The notes under the pieces: generated by a model
Databases searched by the model: none
What the model saw: the letters and a program-made list of their open reading frames with translations, nothing else
Told to the model about the DNA's origin: nothing
Shown: in pieces, positions 8,453 through 19,953 of the stretch
Numbering within the stretch: the stretch's first letter is position 1
How the letters are laid out: every line of letters begins with the position of its first letter
Translations under genes and position numbers: made by a program
NCBI RefSeq assembly: GCF_013149785.1
Contig: NZ_JABEZU010000005.1
Span: 124,001-188,000 of the forward strand
Source of the DNA: Isoptericola halotolerans
GTDB taxonomy: Bacteria > Actinomycetota > Actinomycetes > Actinomycetales > Cellulomonadaceae
Direction: 5' to 3'
Length of the DNA stretch: 64,000 bases

Positions 8453-9952
8453 TCAGTACGCGAAGGACAGCGGGCGGTCGGAGTCGTCGGGCTCCTGGGC
8501 CTCGGGCGACTCGTCCCGGACGGTCTGCGGCGCCCCCTCCACGGCGTACCGGTGCATGAGCCGGTACCAGACCACGGCGAGGACCGCGTAGATGACGGTG
8601 AGGACGATCATCGAGGTGAGGATGACGCCGGCCGGCACGGCGGTGGAGACGCCGCGCTCGGTGAGCAGCCGGATCTGGTCGATGCCGGTCGGGTTCGGCG
8701 CCACGACCCACGGCTGACGGCCCACCTCCGTGAAGATCCAGCCGAAGGAGCAGGCGATGAAGGGCGCGGGGATGGCGACGAGGCCGAGGCGTGACAGCCA
8801 GATGTTGTCGCTGACGCGCCCCTTGCGGGTGAACCACAGGGCAGCGAGCGCGAGCGCCACCGAGAACGCCGCGAAGCCGATCATCAGGCGGAACGACCAG
8901 TAGGTGATCGCCAGCGGCGGGGTGTAGGTGACGGCCTCGCCGTCGGCGGTGACGTCGCCGTAGCGCTCGGTGTACTCCTCCTGGACGTCGTAGACGCCCG
9001 GCAGGTACGACTCCTCGCCGGAGAAGTGCCCGGTGCCGAGGTAGCTGGTGACACCCGGCAACGAGATGAGGTGCCGGACGTCCTCGCAGCCGGCGTGCAG
9101 GGGGCCGATGGCGAGGATGGAGAACTCCGCCGACTCGGTGCCCTCGCACAGGGCCTCGGCGGAGGACATCTTGCCCGGCTGCTGCTCGTACATGAGCTTG
9201 CCCTGGACGTCGCCCGACCAGATGACACCGATGCCGGCCACGATCATCACCCACACCCCGACACGGACGGCGGGCCGGTAGACGGTGCGCGCCGTCTCGA
9301 CGTGCTCTGGCTTCCGGCTGCGCACGAGCCGCACCATCCACCAGGTGGCGATCCCGGTGACGAAGGTGCCGGCGGTCAGGAACGCGGCGGAGATGGCGTG
9401 CGGGAACGCGGCGAGCAGGGTGTTGTTCGTCAGGACGGCCCAGATCGACTCCATCTCGGCCCGGCCGGTCTCGGGGTTGTAGACCGCGCCCACGGGGTGC
9501 TGCATCCAGGAGTTGGCGGCGAGGATGAAGAACGCCGAGAGGTTGGTGGCGAGGGCGAACAGCCAGATGGACGCCAGGTGGATCTTCTTGGACACGCGGT
9601 CCCAGCCGAAGATCCAGACGCCGAGGAAGACCGATTCGACGAAGAACGCGGCCAGCGCCTCCATGGCGAGCGGTGCGCCGAAGACGTCGCCGACGAACCG
9701 GGAGTACTCGCTCCAGGCCATGCCGAACTGGAACTCCTGCCAGATGCCGGTGACGACACCGAGCGCGAAGTTGATGAGCAGCAGCTTGCCGAAGAACTTG
9801 GTCAGGCGCAGCCACCGCTCCTTCTGCGTGATGACCCAGGCGGTCTGCATGCCGGCCACGATCGGTGCGAGCCCGATCGTCAGCGGGACGAAGATGAAGT
9901 GGTACACGGTGGTGATGGCGAACTGCCATCGGGCCAGGGCCAGAGCATCCAC
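8453..9952 (-). CDS. cydA: Cytochrome bd oxidase subunit I
   Basis: The gene encodes 499 residues, starting at the GTG at 9952 (VDALALARWQFAITTVYHFIF). The start is chosen because AAGGAG lies 8 bases upstream (9961-9966) and CydA proteins begin at this point; the frame stays open upstream, but that part covers the promoter and operators. Family hallmarks are the N-terminal quinol oxidase helices, GRQPWVVAPNPTGID near the C-terminal third and the Q-loop region between helices 6 and 7. His and Met haem ligands are expected in the first half. CydA binds haems b558, b595 and d, oxidises menaquinol and reduces oxygen without proton pumping. It is the first gene of cydABDC, downstream of two Rex-type operators. 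Confidence 0.94.
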   Translation of the reverse strand: MDALALARWQFAITTVYHFIFVPLTIGLAPIVAGMQTAWVITQKERWLRLTKFFGKLLLINFALGVVTGIWQEFQFGMAWSEYSRFVGDVFGAPLAMEALAAFFVESVFLGVWIFGWDRVSKKIHLASIWLFALATNLSAFFILAANSWMQHPVGAVYNPETGRAEMESIWAVLTNNTLLAAFPHAISAAFLTAGTFVTGIATWWMVRLVRSRKPEHVETARTVYRPAVRVGVWVMIVAGIGVIWSGDVQGKLMYEQQPGKMSSAEALCEGTESAEFSILAIGPLHAGCEDVRHLISLPGVTSYLGTGHFSGEESYLPGVYDVQEEYTERYGDVTADGEAVTYTPPLAITYWSFRLMIGFAAFSVALALAALWFTRKGRVSDNIWLSRLGLVAIPAPFIACSFGWIFTEVGRQPWVVAPNPTGIDQIRLLTERGVSTAVPAGVILTSMIVLTVIYAVLAVVWYRLMHRYAVEGAPQTVRDESPEAQEPDDSDRPLSFAY

Positions 9953-10062
9953 GGTGTGGACTCCTTCGGTGCGAGCCGGTGCAGGTGACCGCCCGGCAGC
10001 CGAACCACCGTCCTGAAGGTGTTGCTGCCGGGACGAGTGCGCAGGGCGAGAGCGGATCACGC

Positions 10063-10080
10063 TTGTGAAGACCTTCACGA
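10063..10080. promoter_or_regulatory. Rex-type operator, proximal to cydA
   Basis: TTGTGAAGACCTTCACGA matches the Streptomyces Rex operator pattern TTGTGAANNNNTTCACAA at 13 of 14 fixed positions. Rex is the NADH/NAD-sensing repressor that controls cydABCD in Streptomyces. The site lies about 110 bases upstream of the cydA start, just downstream of the putative -35 region, where binding would block transcription. It is spaced 24 bp centre to centre from the second site. No rex gene lies in the window. Confidence 0.75.
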
Positions 10081-10086
10081 ACGTTC

Positions 10087-10104
10087 TCGTGAAGATCTTC
10101 ACAA
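10087..10104. promoter_or_regulatory. Rex-type operator, distal to cydA
   Basis: TCGTGAAGATCTTCACAA is a second near-perfect match to TTGTGAANNNNTTCACAA (one mismatch), with a fully palindromic GTGAAGATCTTCAC core. It immediately follows the TTGACT hexamer at 10104-10109 on the minus strand, so repressor binding would occlude the promoter spacer. The tandem pair predicts cooperative repression of cydABDC under NAD-rich, oxygen-replete conditions. Confidence 0.75.
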
Positions 10105-10109
10105 GTCAA
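10104..10109 (-). promoter_or_regulatory. Putative -35 element of the cydABDC promoter
   Basis: TTGACT on the minus strand is a 5/6 match to the housekeeping -35 consensus and overlaps the end of the distal Rex site. The expected -10 position holds a GAACGT-like sequence that is a poor match, so the exact promoter is uncertain. The predicted leader to the GTG start is about 120 bases. Confidence 0.4.
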
Positions 10110-10434
10110 GCCGGGCGGCCCTGATGTGAGCGGCGCCACGCCGGTGACGACGTCGCGGTCGGCGGCAGCAGCCAAGGGTGCGATACTGGTCGGCAGACCT
10201 TCGGGGCCACATCCCTCGGACGGTCGACAAGCTTGCAGCTCCCGCGTCCCGGACGCGGTGCCGCGGCCAGGCGTGAAGGGGCCTGGTCGTCGGCGGCCGC
10301 GAAGACGGGGGAGTCGCAGCCGAGACCGAGACTTTCCGTCCGGGCGGCGCGCTGAGCAGCGCTGCCACCCGGGACGACGACCGCCCGGGCGGCCGGCAGG
10401 TGTGGGCCGGTTCCCGGGAGCAGGAGCGCACTTC
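10110..10434 (+). promoter_or_regulatory. Intergenic region and putative long leader of rne
   Basis: This spacer between the divergent cyd promoter and rne carries no convincing gene. GATACT at 10182-10187 in the context GTGCGATACTGG resembles an actinobacterial -10. If used, the rne mRNA has a leader of about 240 bases. The leader contains a perfect hairpin at 10242-10258 (CCGCGTC stem, CCG loop). AGGAG at 10422-10426 precedes the GTG at 10435 by 8 bases. In E. coli the rne leader folds into structures used for autoregulation; an analogous role here is only a possibility. Confidence 0.4.
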
Positions 10435-13854
<3,420 letters not shown>

Positions 13855-13888
13855 GCATCGCGGCGACCGGGATGCTTGACTGGTCCGT

Positions 13889-14494
13889 ATGGACGACGGT
13901 CGAGCTCCCGGTCGCCTCACGGTCGTCGGCGGCCCCATGTTCGCCGGCAAGACCGAGGAGCTGGTCCGCCGTGTGCGGCGGGCCCAGATCGCGGGACGCG
14001 GGACGCTGGTGGTCACGCACGACCTGGACAGCCGCTACGGTGCGGGCCGGGTGGCTTCCCACTCGGGCGTGGCCGTCGCGTCGCGGTCGGTGGACGACGC
14101 CCGGGCGATCCCGAGCATCCTGTCGCCGGACGTGCGTCTGCTCGCCGTCGACGAGGCGCAGTTCTTCGGTCCCGAGCTCGTACCGGTCGTCCTCGACCTG
14201 CTCGACGCGGGACTCGACGTCGTCGTCGCCGGTCTGACGGTGACGTTCGACGGTCGCCCGTTCGAACCGGTGCCCGCGCTCATGGCGCACGCCGAGACCG
14301 TCACCAGGCTGACCGCCGTCTGCAGCGTGTGCGGTGCAGACGCCGCGTACCACGTGCGTCTGCACCGCCGCGGCCCGGTGGGTGATCCCCTCGTGGCCGT
14401 CGAAGGACACGTCGGGGGGACGGAGTCCTACCAGGCGCGGTGCCGGGCGCACCGGGACCCCGGACCGGGGTCCGGGACGCCACCGGTTCAGTAG
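13889..14494 (+). CDS. tdk: Thymidine kinase (type II)
   Basis: A 201-residue type II thymidine kinase, which phosphorylates thymidine with ATP in the salvage pathway. Walker A is GGPMFAGKT (residues 14-22, the GPMFxGKT form of this family), and Walker B is LAVDEAQFF near residue 90. The structural zinc site is visible as CSVCG near 147 and CRAH near the C-terminus. GGTESYQARC corresponds to the thymidine-binding loop region. It follows rne by 34 bases. Its stop region overlaps the convergent desaturase by 7 bases (14488-14494). Confidence 0.9.
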   Translation: MDDGRAPGRLTVVGGPMFAGKTEELVRRVRRAQIAGRGTLVVTHDLDSRYGAGRVASHSGVAVASRSVDDARAIPSILSPDVRLLAVDEAQFFGPELVPVVLDLLDAGLDVVVAGLTVTFDGRPFEPVPALMAHAETVTRLTAVCSVCGADAAYHVRLHRRGPVGDPLVAVEGHVGGTESYQARCRAHRDPGPGSGTPPVQ

Positions 14495-15588
14495 CCGCGC
14501 ATCTCCTGCCGCAGGGGGCAGTCGAACGGGTCGCGGGCCGCGAGCCCCACCTGGTTCAGGTACCGGACGACGATCGCGTACGACGCGATCAGGCTCGTCT
14601 CGGTGTAGGGCAGGCCGTGGCGGGCGCAGTGGTCGCGGACCAGCAGGCGGGCCTTCGCCAGGCTCGGGCGCGGCATGCTCGGGAAGAGGTGGTGCTCCAC
14701 CTGGTGGTTGAGGCCACCCATCAGCACGTTCATGAACCAGCCGCCACGGATGTTGCGGGACGTCAGCACCTGCTTGGACAGGAAGTCCATCTTGGCGCCG
14801 GCCGGCACCAGCTTCATGCCCTTGTGGTTGGGGGCGAACGAGGCGCCCATGTAGACCCCGAAGACGGCGAACTGCACACCGAGGAAGGCTGCTGCCAGCC
14901 CGAGCGGCATCATCCAGACGATGACGGCGACGTACAGGCTGAGGCGCACGGCGATCGTGACGATCTCGCGCCGACGGGCGCTGAGCGTCTTGGGGTCACC
15001 GGTCAGCAACGACCGGATCGACGTCACGTGCAGGTTGAGGCCCTCGAGGGTGAGCAGCGGGAAGAACAGCCAGCCCTGGCGACGCGTGATGTGGCGCAGC
15101 GGGCCACGGACCTCGGCGGCGGACTCCGGCGTGAACCGGATCGTGTCGGCCGCGATGTCCGGGTCCTTGCCCACCTGGTTGGGGTTGGCGTGGTGGCGGG
15201 TGTGCTTGGTCATCCACCACGAGTAGCTGATGCCGACCACGGCGTTGGCCAGCCAACGCCCGACGCGGTCGTTGACCGGCCCGCTCGCGAAGATCTGCCG
15301 GTGCGCGGCCTCGTGCGTGAGGAACGCGATCTGGGTCAGCACGATGCCGAGCGCCCCGGCCATCAGCAGCTGGAACCAGGAGTCCCCGAGCAGCACCATC
15401 CCCGTCACGATCCCGCCCAGCGCGAGCGTCACGCCGATGCCCATGGCGAGGTAGTACCCATAGGCCCTGCGCAGCAGACCGGCCTCGCGGACCTGCCCGG
15501 CGAGCTCGCTGTAGGAACTGGTGAAGCGCTCCGCAGCACGGGGCGGCGGGCGGGTCGCGTCGACGAGGGTCGGTGCGGAGGGGGGCAT
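14488..15588 (-). CDS. Membrane fatty acid desaturase
   Basis: A 366-residue di-iron membrane desaturase. The three histidine boxes are intact: HEAAHR (H92), HTRHH (H129, H132, H133) and HQVEHH near residue 300. Two pairs of hydrophobic segments surround them (GIGVTLALGGIVTGMVLL and LLMAGALGIVLTQIAFL in the first half). Boxes of this type with HQVEHH belong to acyl-lipid or acyl-CoA front-end/delta-9-like desaturases; the regiospecificity cannot be read from the sequence. It is probably a membrane-fluidity enzyme. The coding end overlaps the convergent tdk gene by 7 bases. Confidence 0.88.
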   Translation of the reverse strand: MPPSAPTLVDATRPPPRAAERFTSSYSELAGQVREAGLLRRAYGYYLAMGIGVTLALGGIVTGMVLLGDSWFQLLMAGALGIVLTQIAFLTHEAAHRQIFASGPVNDRVGRWLANAVVGISYSWWMTKHTRHHANPNQVGKDPDIAADTIRFTPESAAEVRGPLRHITRRQGWLFFPLLTLEGLNLHVTSIRSLLTGDPKTLSARRREIVTIAVRLSLYVAVIVWMMPLGLAAAFLGVQFAVFGVYMGASFAPNHKGMKLVPAGAKMDFLSKQVLTSRNIRGGWFMNVLMGGLNHQVEHHLFPSMPRPSLAKARLLVRDHCARHGLPYTETSLIASYAIVVRYLNQVGLAARDPFDCPLRQEMRGY

Positions 15589-15875
15589 GCATACCTCGCA
15601 ATGGTTCGGTGTCGACTTCCCAGCCGAGTCGGTGGGCAGTCGCCCGCGGATGAGCCGAGCCTACGGGACCGTAGGTTCCGAGGTCGCGACCCGGACGTGA
15701 AGGTCTCGCGGAGGTGTGATCCGCGGCACGGCCGAGACCGCCGAACTTCTGGGCGAGTGTTCTCACCCGTGAGCGGACGCGCCGGTACGGCGGGGTCTGC
15801 CTACCCTGCGAATGATCGGCCTGTCGTCCGATCGGGCCCGAGGTTCGGCGACCTCCCGGAAGAACGAGAGAGCTC
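15589..15875. other. Divergent intergenic region, no gene
   Basis: These 287 bases separate the desaturase (minus) from the secreted protein (plus). No conserved reading frame is seen. TACCCT at about 15801-15806 could be a -10 element for the plus-strand gene. No operator-like palindrome was recognised. Confidence 0.5.
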
Positions 15876-16721
15876 ATGAAGCGCAGGTGTGCATTGGTAG
15901 TCGCGGGTGCGCTGCTGCTCAGCGGTCTCGGAGCGGTCCCCGCGGACGCCGCGTCCAGCGGGCCGGGCGGCAGCGTCGACCATCCTGACGTGGTGCTGTA
16001 CAAGGGGCAGCACAACAAGACCGTCAGGGTCTCCTACTCGGTGAAGAAGCCGACGAGTGCGCAGATCCGTGCATGCTTCGACGCGAAGAGCTATCCCGAG
16101 TACGGAGAGGTCTACGCGGGGTGGGGCGACTTCTACTGGAACTACGACCTCGAGTATCACGACCGCTACGGGAACGACGTCGGTGGCGGGCTGTTCCTCT
16201 ACTCGAGCAAGTTCGCAGCCTCCGGCAAGGTGACGTCGCCCCGTTGGTACGACTGGGAGCCGTTCGGCAGGTACAAGGCCGTGGCGATCGTCCAGCGAGA
16301 GTTCGACGTCTACGGCGTCGACGAGGACGGCGACCGCTGGGACCACTATTGCCAGCTCCCGGACGTCCGGTACGCGGACATCTTCTCCTTCAAGCGAGCG
16401 TCGTACCTCCGGGTCGACGCGTCGCCCGAACCCGTCCGCAAGGGCGCTGTCGTCACGGTCAAGGGCACGCTCAAGTACTGGAACCCGGTCTCCGACTACG
16501 GCAAGGGCGCGATACGTCCGCTCCAGGGCAAGAAGGTGAAGGTGTACTTCGACCCGTCCGGACCTCGGGGGGCGACCTACCAGGGAAGTGCCACCGTCAC
16601 GTCCAAGGGCACCTTCACCAAGCGTTTCACGCAGAAGAAGTCCGGTACGTGGATCGTCAAGTATGCCGGGTCGCAGACGCTGACGTCGGGCCGGGCGACG
16701 GACGCGGTCAGGGTGAAGTGA
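15876..16721 (+). CDS. Secreted protein of unknown function with C-terminal Ig-like repeat
   Basis: A 281-residue exported protein. Residues 1-26 form a Sec signal peptide: Lys/Arg at the N-terminus, hydrophobic LVVAGALLLSGLGA and an ADAAS cleavage region. The middle is rich in aromatic and charged residues (WGDFYWNYDLEYHDRYGNDVGGG). The C-terminal part (about 185-281) runs from YLRVDASPEPVRKGAVVTVKG through KKVKVYFDP to GTWIVKYAGSQTLTSGRATDAV. It resembles the beta-sandwich add-on seen in many actinobacterial secreted proteins. A purine-rich GAGAGAG precedes the ATG. No catalytic motif is seen, and the function is unknown. Confidence 0.7.
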   Translation: MKRRCALVVAGALLLSGLGAVPADAASSGPGGSVDHPDVVLYKGQHNKTVRVSYSVKKPTSAQIRACFDAKSYPEYGEVYAGWGDFYWNYDLEYHDRYGNDVGGGLFLYSSKFAASGKVTSPRWYDWEPFGRYKAVAIVQREFDVYGVDEDGDRWDHYCQLPDVRYADIFSFKRASYLRVDASPEPVRKGAVVTVKGTLKYWNPVSDYGKGAIRPLQGKKVKVYFDPSGPRGATYQGSATVTSKGTFTKRFTQKKSGTWIVKYAGSQTLTSGRATDAVRVK

Positions 16722-16752
16722 CCTCTGGTCGTCGCGCTCGACGGGTCGTGAC

Positions 16753-17382
16753 TCAGTCCTGGACCAGCGGGACGAAGTTGTAGCTGCCGTGCTCCGTGGT
16801 GCGGACCGCGCCGTCGGGCGACCGTTCGACCAGCAGCATCGCGTGACGCACCGGGATCACCATGCGTCCACTCGGCGCGAGCTGCTCGACGAGCTGACCG
16901 GGGAGCTCGTCCGGGGAGGCCGAGACCAGGATGCGCGGCCAGCCGCCCGCCCGCGGAGCCCCGAGCGCGCCCGGCCGGGCGGCCTCGATCCGCGCCCAGG
17001 GCATGCCGAGGCGCGCGAGGTTCGCACCGCCCCGCGCGACGAGCTCGGGGACGCGTTCGGTGCCGAGCACCTCTCCACCCGCCCCGACCAGGTGGGCCAG
17101 CAGTGCCGTCGTCCACCCCGAGCCGGCACCGACGTCCAGCACGGCGCCGCCGCGGGGCACACGGAGCATGGTGAGCATCGTGGCGACGGTGGACGGCTGA
17201 GAGCAGGTCTGCTCGTGGCCGATCGGCAGCGGACGGTCGTCGCCGGCAGCTCTGCGCTGCCCGCGGGGCAGGAAGCCTCGCCGGTCGACGGCATGCATCG
17301 CATCGGTGACAGCGACAGCGATGGCGTCCGCGTCGGCGGAGTCGGGTCCGGGTCCGCCGTGCGGCGGTGGTTCGGGCGTCAC
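16753..17382 (-). CDS. Protein-L-isoaspartate O-methyltransferase-like SAM methyltransferase
   Basis: The product is about 209 residues from the GTG at 17382. The PCMT-type substrate loop appears as HEQTCSQPSTVATML. The SAM-binding motif I is VLDVGAGSGWTTALLAHLVG, followed by VLGTERVPELVARGGANL. The C-terminal LAPSGRMVIPV is also typical of the family. The canonical enzyme repairs isoaspartyl residues; this one is shorter and its loop departs from GQTISQP, so its substrate is uncertain. GATGAT lies 6 bases before the chosen GTG, fitting a leaderless start. The open frame extends to 17451 but without family similarity. It is divergent from the rplU promoter. Confidence 0.7.
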   Translation of the reverse strand: MTPEPPPHGGPGPDSADADAIAVAVTDAMHAVDRRGFLPRGQRRAAGDDRPLPIGHEQTCSQPSTVATMLTMLRVPRGGAVLDVGAGSGWTTALLAHLVGAGGEVLGTERVPELVARGGANLARLGMPWARIEAARPGALGAPRAGGWPRILVSASPDELPGQLVEQLAPSGRMVIPVRHAMLLVERSPDGAVRTTEHGSYNFVPLVQD

Positions 17383-17473
17383 CGTGCCATCATCGGGCGA
17401 CGTCGGTCTGGTCGCGATCGCCCGGCAGGCCGGGGCCGTGCCGCAGGTCACGTCCTGGAGCGGTGTGCGCCAG

Positions 17474-17503
17474 TTGATCGCAGCAGGTGGCGTCGCGTAG
17501 AGT
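17474..17503 (+). promoter_or_regulatory. Putative rplU-rpmA promoter and 5' leader
   Basis: TTGATC (17474-17479), an 18-base spacer and TAGAGT (17498-17503) form a plausible housekeeping promoter. Transcription from about 17510 gives a leader of about 135 bases before rplU. The leader can form a GGCGCG/GTGCGCC stem near 17511-17531 and ends with AGGAGAGATGAG before the ATG. Leaders of this operon are regulated by L21 in some Firmicutes; whether this one is regulatory is unknown. Confidence 0.45.
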
Positions 17504-17644
17504 GGTGCGTCGGCGCGCTCTCAGTGCGCCTGTCCCGTGTGCCCTCGGCGCACCGCACTCGACCGCTGCGGCGGTCCGAGTCCCAGATCAAGCCGGTGAC
17601 CGACGTCGGGCGAGCACGCCAAGACCAGGAGAGATGAGCACAGC

Positions 17645-17953
17645 ATGGTGTACGCGATCGTCAAGGCCGGTGGCCGTCAGGAGAAGGTGTCCGTGGGGGA
17701 CATCGTCGTCATGGACCGGGTCGGGGCTTCGGCCGGCGACTCCGTCGAGCTGACCGCGATCCTGCTCGTGGACGGGGAGAAGGTGACCACCGACGCGGAG
17801 AAGCTCGCGAAGGTCAAGGTCACCGCCGAGGTCGTCCGGGACGTCAAGGGTCCGAAGATCTCCATCCAGAAGTACAAGAACAAGACCGGTTACAAGAAGC
17901 GCCAGGGTCACCGTCAGCAGCTGACCCGCCTGAAGGTCACCGGCATCAAGTGA
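17645..17953 (+). CDS. rplU: 50S ribosomal protein bL21
   Basis: The 102-residue product starts [15 protein letters not shown], the invariant L21 N-terminus. It carries the conserved [33 protein letters not shown] segment that contacts 23S rRNA. The C-terminus LTRLKVTGI is also typical. It assembles early with L20 in the large subunit. It is followed 72 bases later by rpmA in the usual bacterial order rplU-rpmA-obgE. Confidence 0.98.
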   Translation: MVYAIVKAGGRQEKVSVGDIVVMDRVGASAGDSVELTAILLVDGEKVTTDAEKLAKVKVTAEVVRDVKGPKISIQKYKNKTGYKKRQGHRQQLTRLKVTGIK

Positions 17954-18025
17954 CCTCCGGCGGCTCCGGCCGCCAGGTCCCACCCTCTTCGTACTCTCTT
18001 CGTACTCTCAGAAAGCAGGACTGAC

Positions 18026-18280
18026 ATGGCACACAAGAAGGGCGCGAGCTCCTCGCGCAACGGTCGTGACTCGAACGCGAAGTCGCTCGGTGTGAAGCGC
18101 TACGGCGGCCAGGTCGTCGGCGCCGGCGAGATCATCGTCCGCCAGCGCGGTACCCACTTCCACCCCGGTGAGAACGTCGGGCGCGGCGGGGACGACACCC
18201 TCTTCGCCCTGGCCGCCGGCGAGGTCGCCTTCGCGACGCGTCGTGGCCGCAAGGTCGTCGACATCGTCGCCGCTGGCTGA
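18026..18280 (+). CDS. rpmA: 50S ribosomal protein bL27
   Basis: The 84-residue product starts [29 protein letters not shown], a diagnostic L27 N-terminus whose basic tail reaches the peptidyl transferase centre. The alternative Firmicutes form with a cleaved N-terminal extension is not seen: the protein begins directly with the mature-type AHKK sequence. AAAGCAGGA precedes the ATG by 7-8 bases. A strong hairpin follows the gene at 18337-18370. Confidence 0.98.
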   Translation: MAHKKGASSSRNGRDSNAKSLGVKRYGGQVVGAGEIIVRQRGTHFHPGENVGRGGDDTLFALAAGEVAFATRRGRKVVDIVAAG

Positions 18281-18336
18281 CGATACCGATCTGACCGCCT
18301 GGTACCGCCGCGCAGCGAACCGCTGCCGCACTTCCC

Positions 18337-18370
18337 ACGAGGGGCGCACCGACTCGGGTGCGCCCCTCGT
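18337..18370 (+). terminator. Strong hairpin between rpmA and obgE
   Basis: A perfect 14-bp stem (18337-18350 pairing with 18357-18370, arm ACGAGGGGCGCACC) closes a 6-base GACTCG loop. No T-run follows, so it would be an actinobacterial-type U-poor terminator or an attenuator and mRNA-stabilising structure. It separates the abundant ribosomal protein message from obgE. Confidence 0.6.
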
Positions 18371-18404
18371 GCTGTTCCCCGCTTGCCGCTGAGAGGATCT
18401 ACCC

Positions 18405-19928
18405 ATGGCCAGCTTCGTCGATCGAGTGGTGCTGCACGCCTCCGGCGGTGACGGCGGGCACGGTGTCGCGTCCGTGCACCGTGAGAAGTTCAAGCCGCTC
18501 GGCGGTCCGGACGGCGGCAACGGCGGTGACGGCGGCAGCGTCCGGCTCGTCGTGGACGCCCAGACCACCACGCTGCTGGAGTACCACCACTCGCCGCACC
18601 GCCGGGCGCCGAAGGGCGGCCCGGGCCTGGGTGACGACAAGGACGGCGCCAAGGGCGACGACCTGGTCCTGCGCGTCCCGGACGGGACCGTCGTCAAGGA
18701 CCGTGACGGCAACGTGCTGGCGGACCTGGTCGGCGACGGCACGGAGTACGTCATCGCCGAGGGCGGTCGCGGAGGTCTGGGCAACCGTGCCCTGGCCTCA
18801 CCGAAGCGCAAGGCGCCCGGCTTCGCGCTCCTCGGCGAGCCCGGCGAGGAACGCGACGTCGTCCTCGAGCTCAAGTCGATCGCCGACGTCGCGCTCGTCG
18901 GCTTCCCGAGCGCCGGCAAGTCGTCGTTGATCGCCGCGGTGTCCGCAGCCCGGCCGAAGATCGCGGACTACCCGTTCACCACACTGGTGCCGAACCTCGG
19001 CGTCGTGCAGGCGGGCGACACCCGGTACACGATCGCCGACGTCCCCGGACTCATCCCGGGCGCCAGCAAGGGCAAGGGGCTGGGGCTGGAGTTCCTGCGG
19101 CACGTCGAGCGCACCGCGGTCATCGTGCACGTGCTCGACTGCGCCACGCTGGAGCCGGGGCGCGACCCGATCAGCGACCTGGAGGCGCTCGAGGCCGAGC
19201 TCGCCGCCTACGCGGGCGACCTGGGGATCGAGGGTGGACGGGTCCCGCTGACCGAGCGTCCGCAGCTCGTCGTGCTCAACAAGATCGACGTGCCCGAGGC
19301 GCGCGAGCTCGCGGACTTCGTGCGACCGGACCTGGAGGCTCGCGGCCTGCCGGTCTACGAGATCTCCACCGCCTCGCACGAGGGCCTGCGCCCCCTGACC
19401 TTCGCGCTCGGCGACATCGTGGCTCAGGCCAGGGCCGCGGCGCCGCCGCCCGAGCCGGCCCGCGTCGTCCTGAGGCCGAGGGCCGTCGACGACGCCGGGT
19501 TCACGGTCACGCGGCGCACCGACGGGTCCACGGGGCGCGACTACTTCCTCGTCGAGGGCCGCAAGCCGTGGCGGTGGGTGCGCCAGACCGACTTCAACAA
19601 CGACGAGGCGGTCGGCTTCCTCGCCGACCGGCTGGCCAAGCTCGGCGTCGAGGACCGGCTCCTCAAGGCCGGTGCCGTCGCGGGCGACGAGGTGCGGATC
19701 GGCGACGACCGTGACGCCGTCGTCTTCGACTGGGAGCCCACCATGAGCACCGGTGCCGAGCTGCTCGGCGCCCGGGGGACCGACCTGCGCTTCGACGAGC
19801 CCTCGCGGCCGACGCGTGCGAGTAGGCGCCAGGAGCACAGCGAGCGGATGGACGCCAAGGCTGCGGCCCGCGAGGAGCTGTGGACCGAGCGCGAGTCGGG
19901 TCACTGGGCGGACCCCAGCGACGACTGA
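18405..19928 (+). CDS. obgE: GTPase Obg, ribosome assembly
   Basis: The product has 507 residues in three domains. A glycine-rich Obg fold (about 1-160) contains [17 protein letters not shown]. The G domain (about 160-340) has G1 [10 protein letters not shown]3 DVPGLIPGA and G4 NKIDVPE. A C-terminal OCT domain (about 355-435, [32 protein letters not shown]) is followed by an acidic/basic tail. Obg binds the 50S subunit late in assembly and responds to ppGpp. The start ATG follows GAGAGG. It is followed 25 bases later by proB, in the order usual for this phylum. Confidence 0.97.
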   Translation: MASFVDRVVLHASGGDGGHGVASVHREKFKPLGGPDGGNGGDGGSVRLVVDAQTTTLLEYHHSPHRRAPKGGPGLGDDKDGAKGDDLVLRVPDGTVVKDRDGNVLADLVGDGTEYVIAEGGRGGLGNRALASPKRKAPGFALLGEPGEERDVVLELKSIADVALVGFPSAGKSSLIAAVSAARPKIADYPFTTLVPNLGVVQAGDTRYTIADVPGLIPGASKGKGLGLEFLRHVERTAVIVHVLDCATLEPGRDPISDLEALEAELAAYAGDLGIEGGRVPLTERPQLVVLNKIDVPEARELADFVRPDLEARGLPVYEISTASHEGLRPLTFALGDIVAQARAAAPPPEPARVVLRPRAVDDAGFTVTRRTDGSTGRDYFLVEGRKPWRWVRQTDFNNDEAVGFLADRLAKLGVEDRLLKAGAVAGDEVRIGDDRDAVVFDWEPTMSTGAELLGARGTDLRFDEPSRPTRASRRQEHSERMDAKAAAREELWTERESGHWADPSDD

Positions 19929-19953
19929 CTCCCGTTGCGGCCATGATGGCCTC

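Noticed and set aside
9953-10102. N-terminal extension of CydA by 50 codons upstream of 9952
   Set aside because: It would translate the Rex operators and promoter, and CydA family starts align at VDALALARWQF with a good ribosome binding site.
16753-17451. Start of the PCMT-like gene at 17451
   Set aside because: The first 23 codons lack family similarity; GATGAT 6 bases before the GTG at 17382 supports the shorter form.
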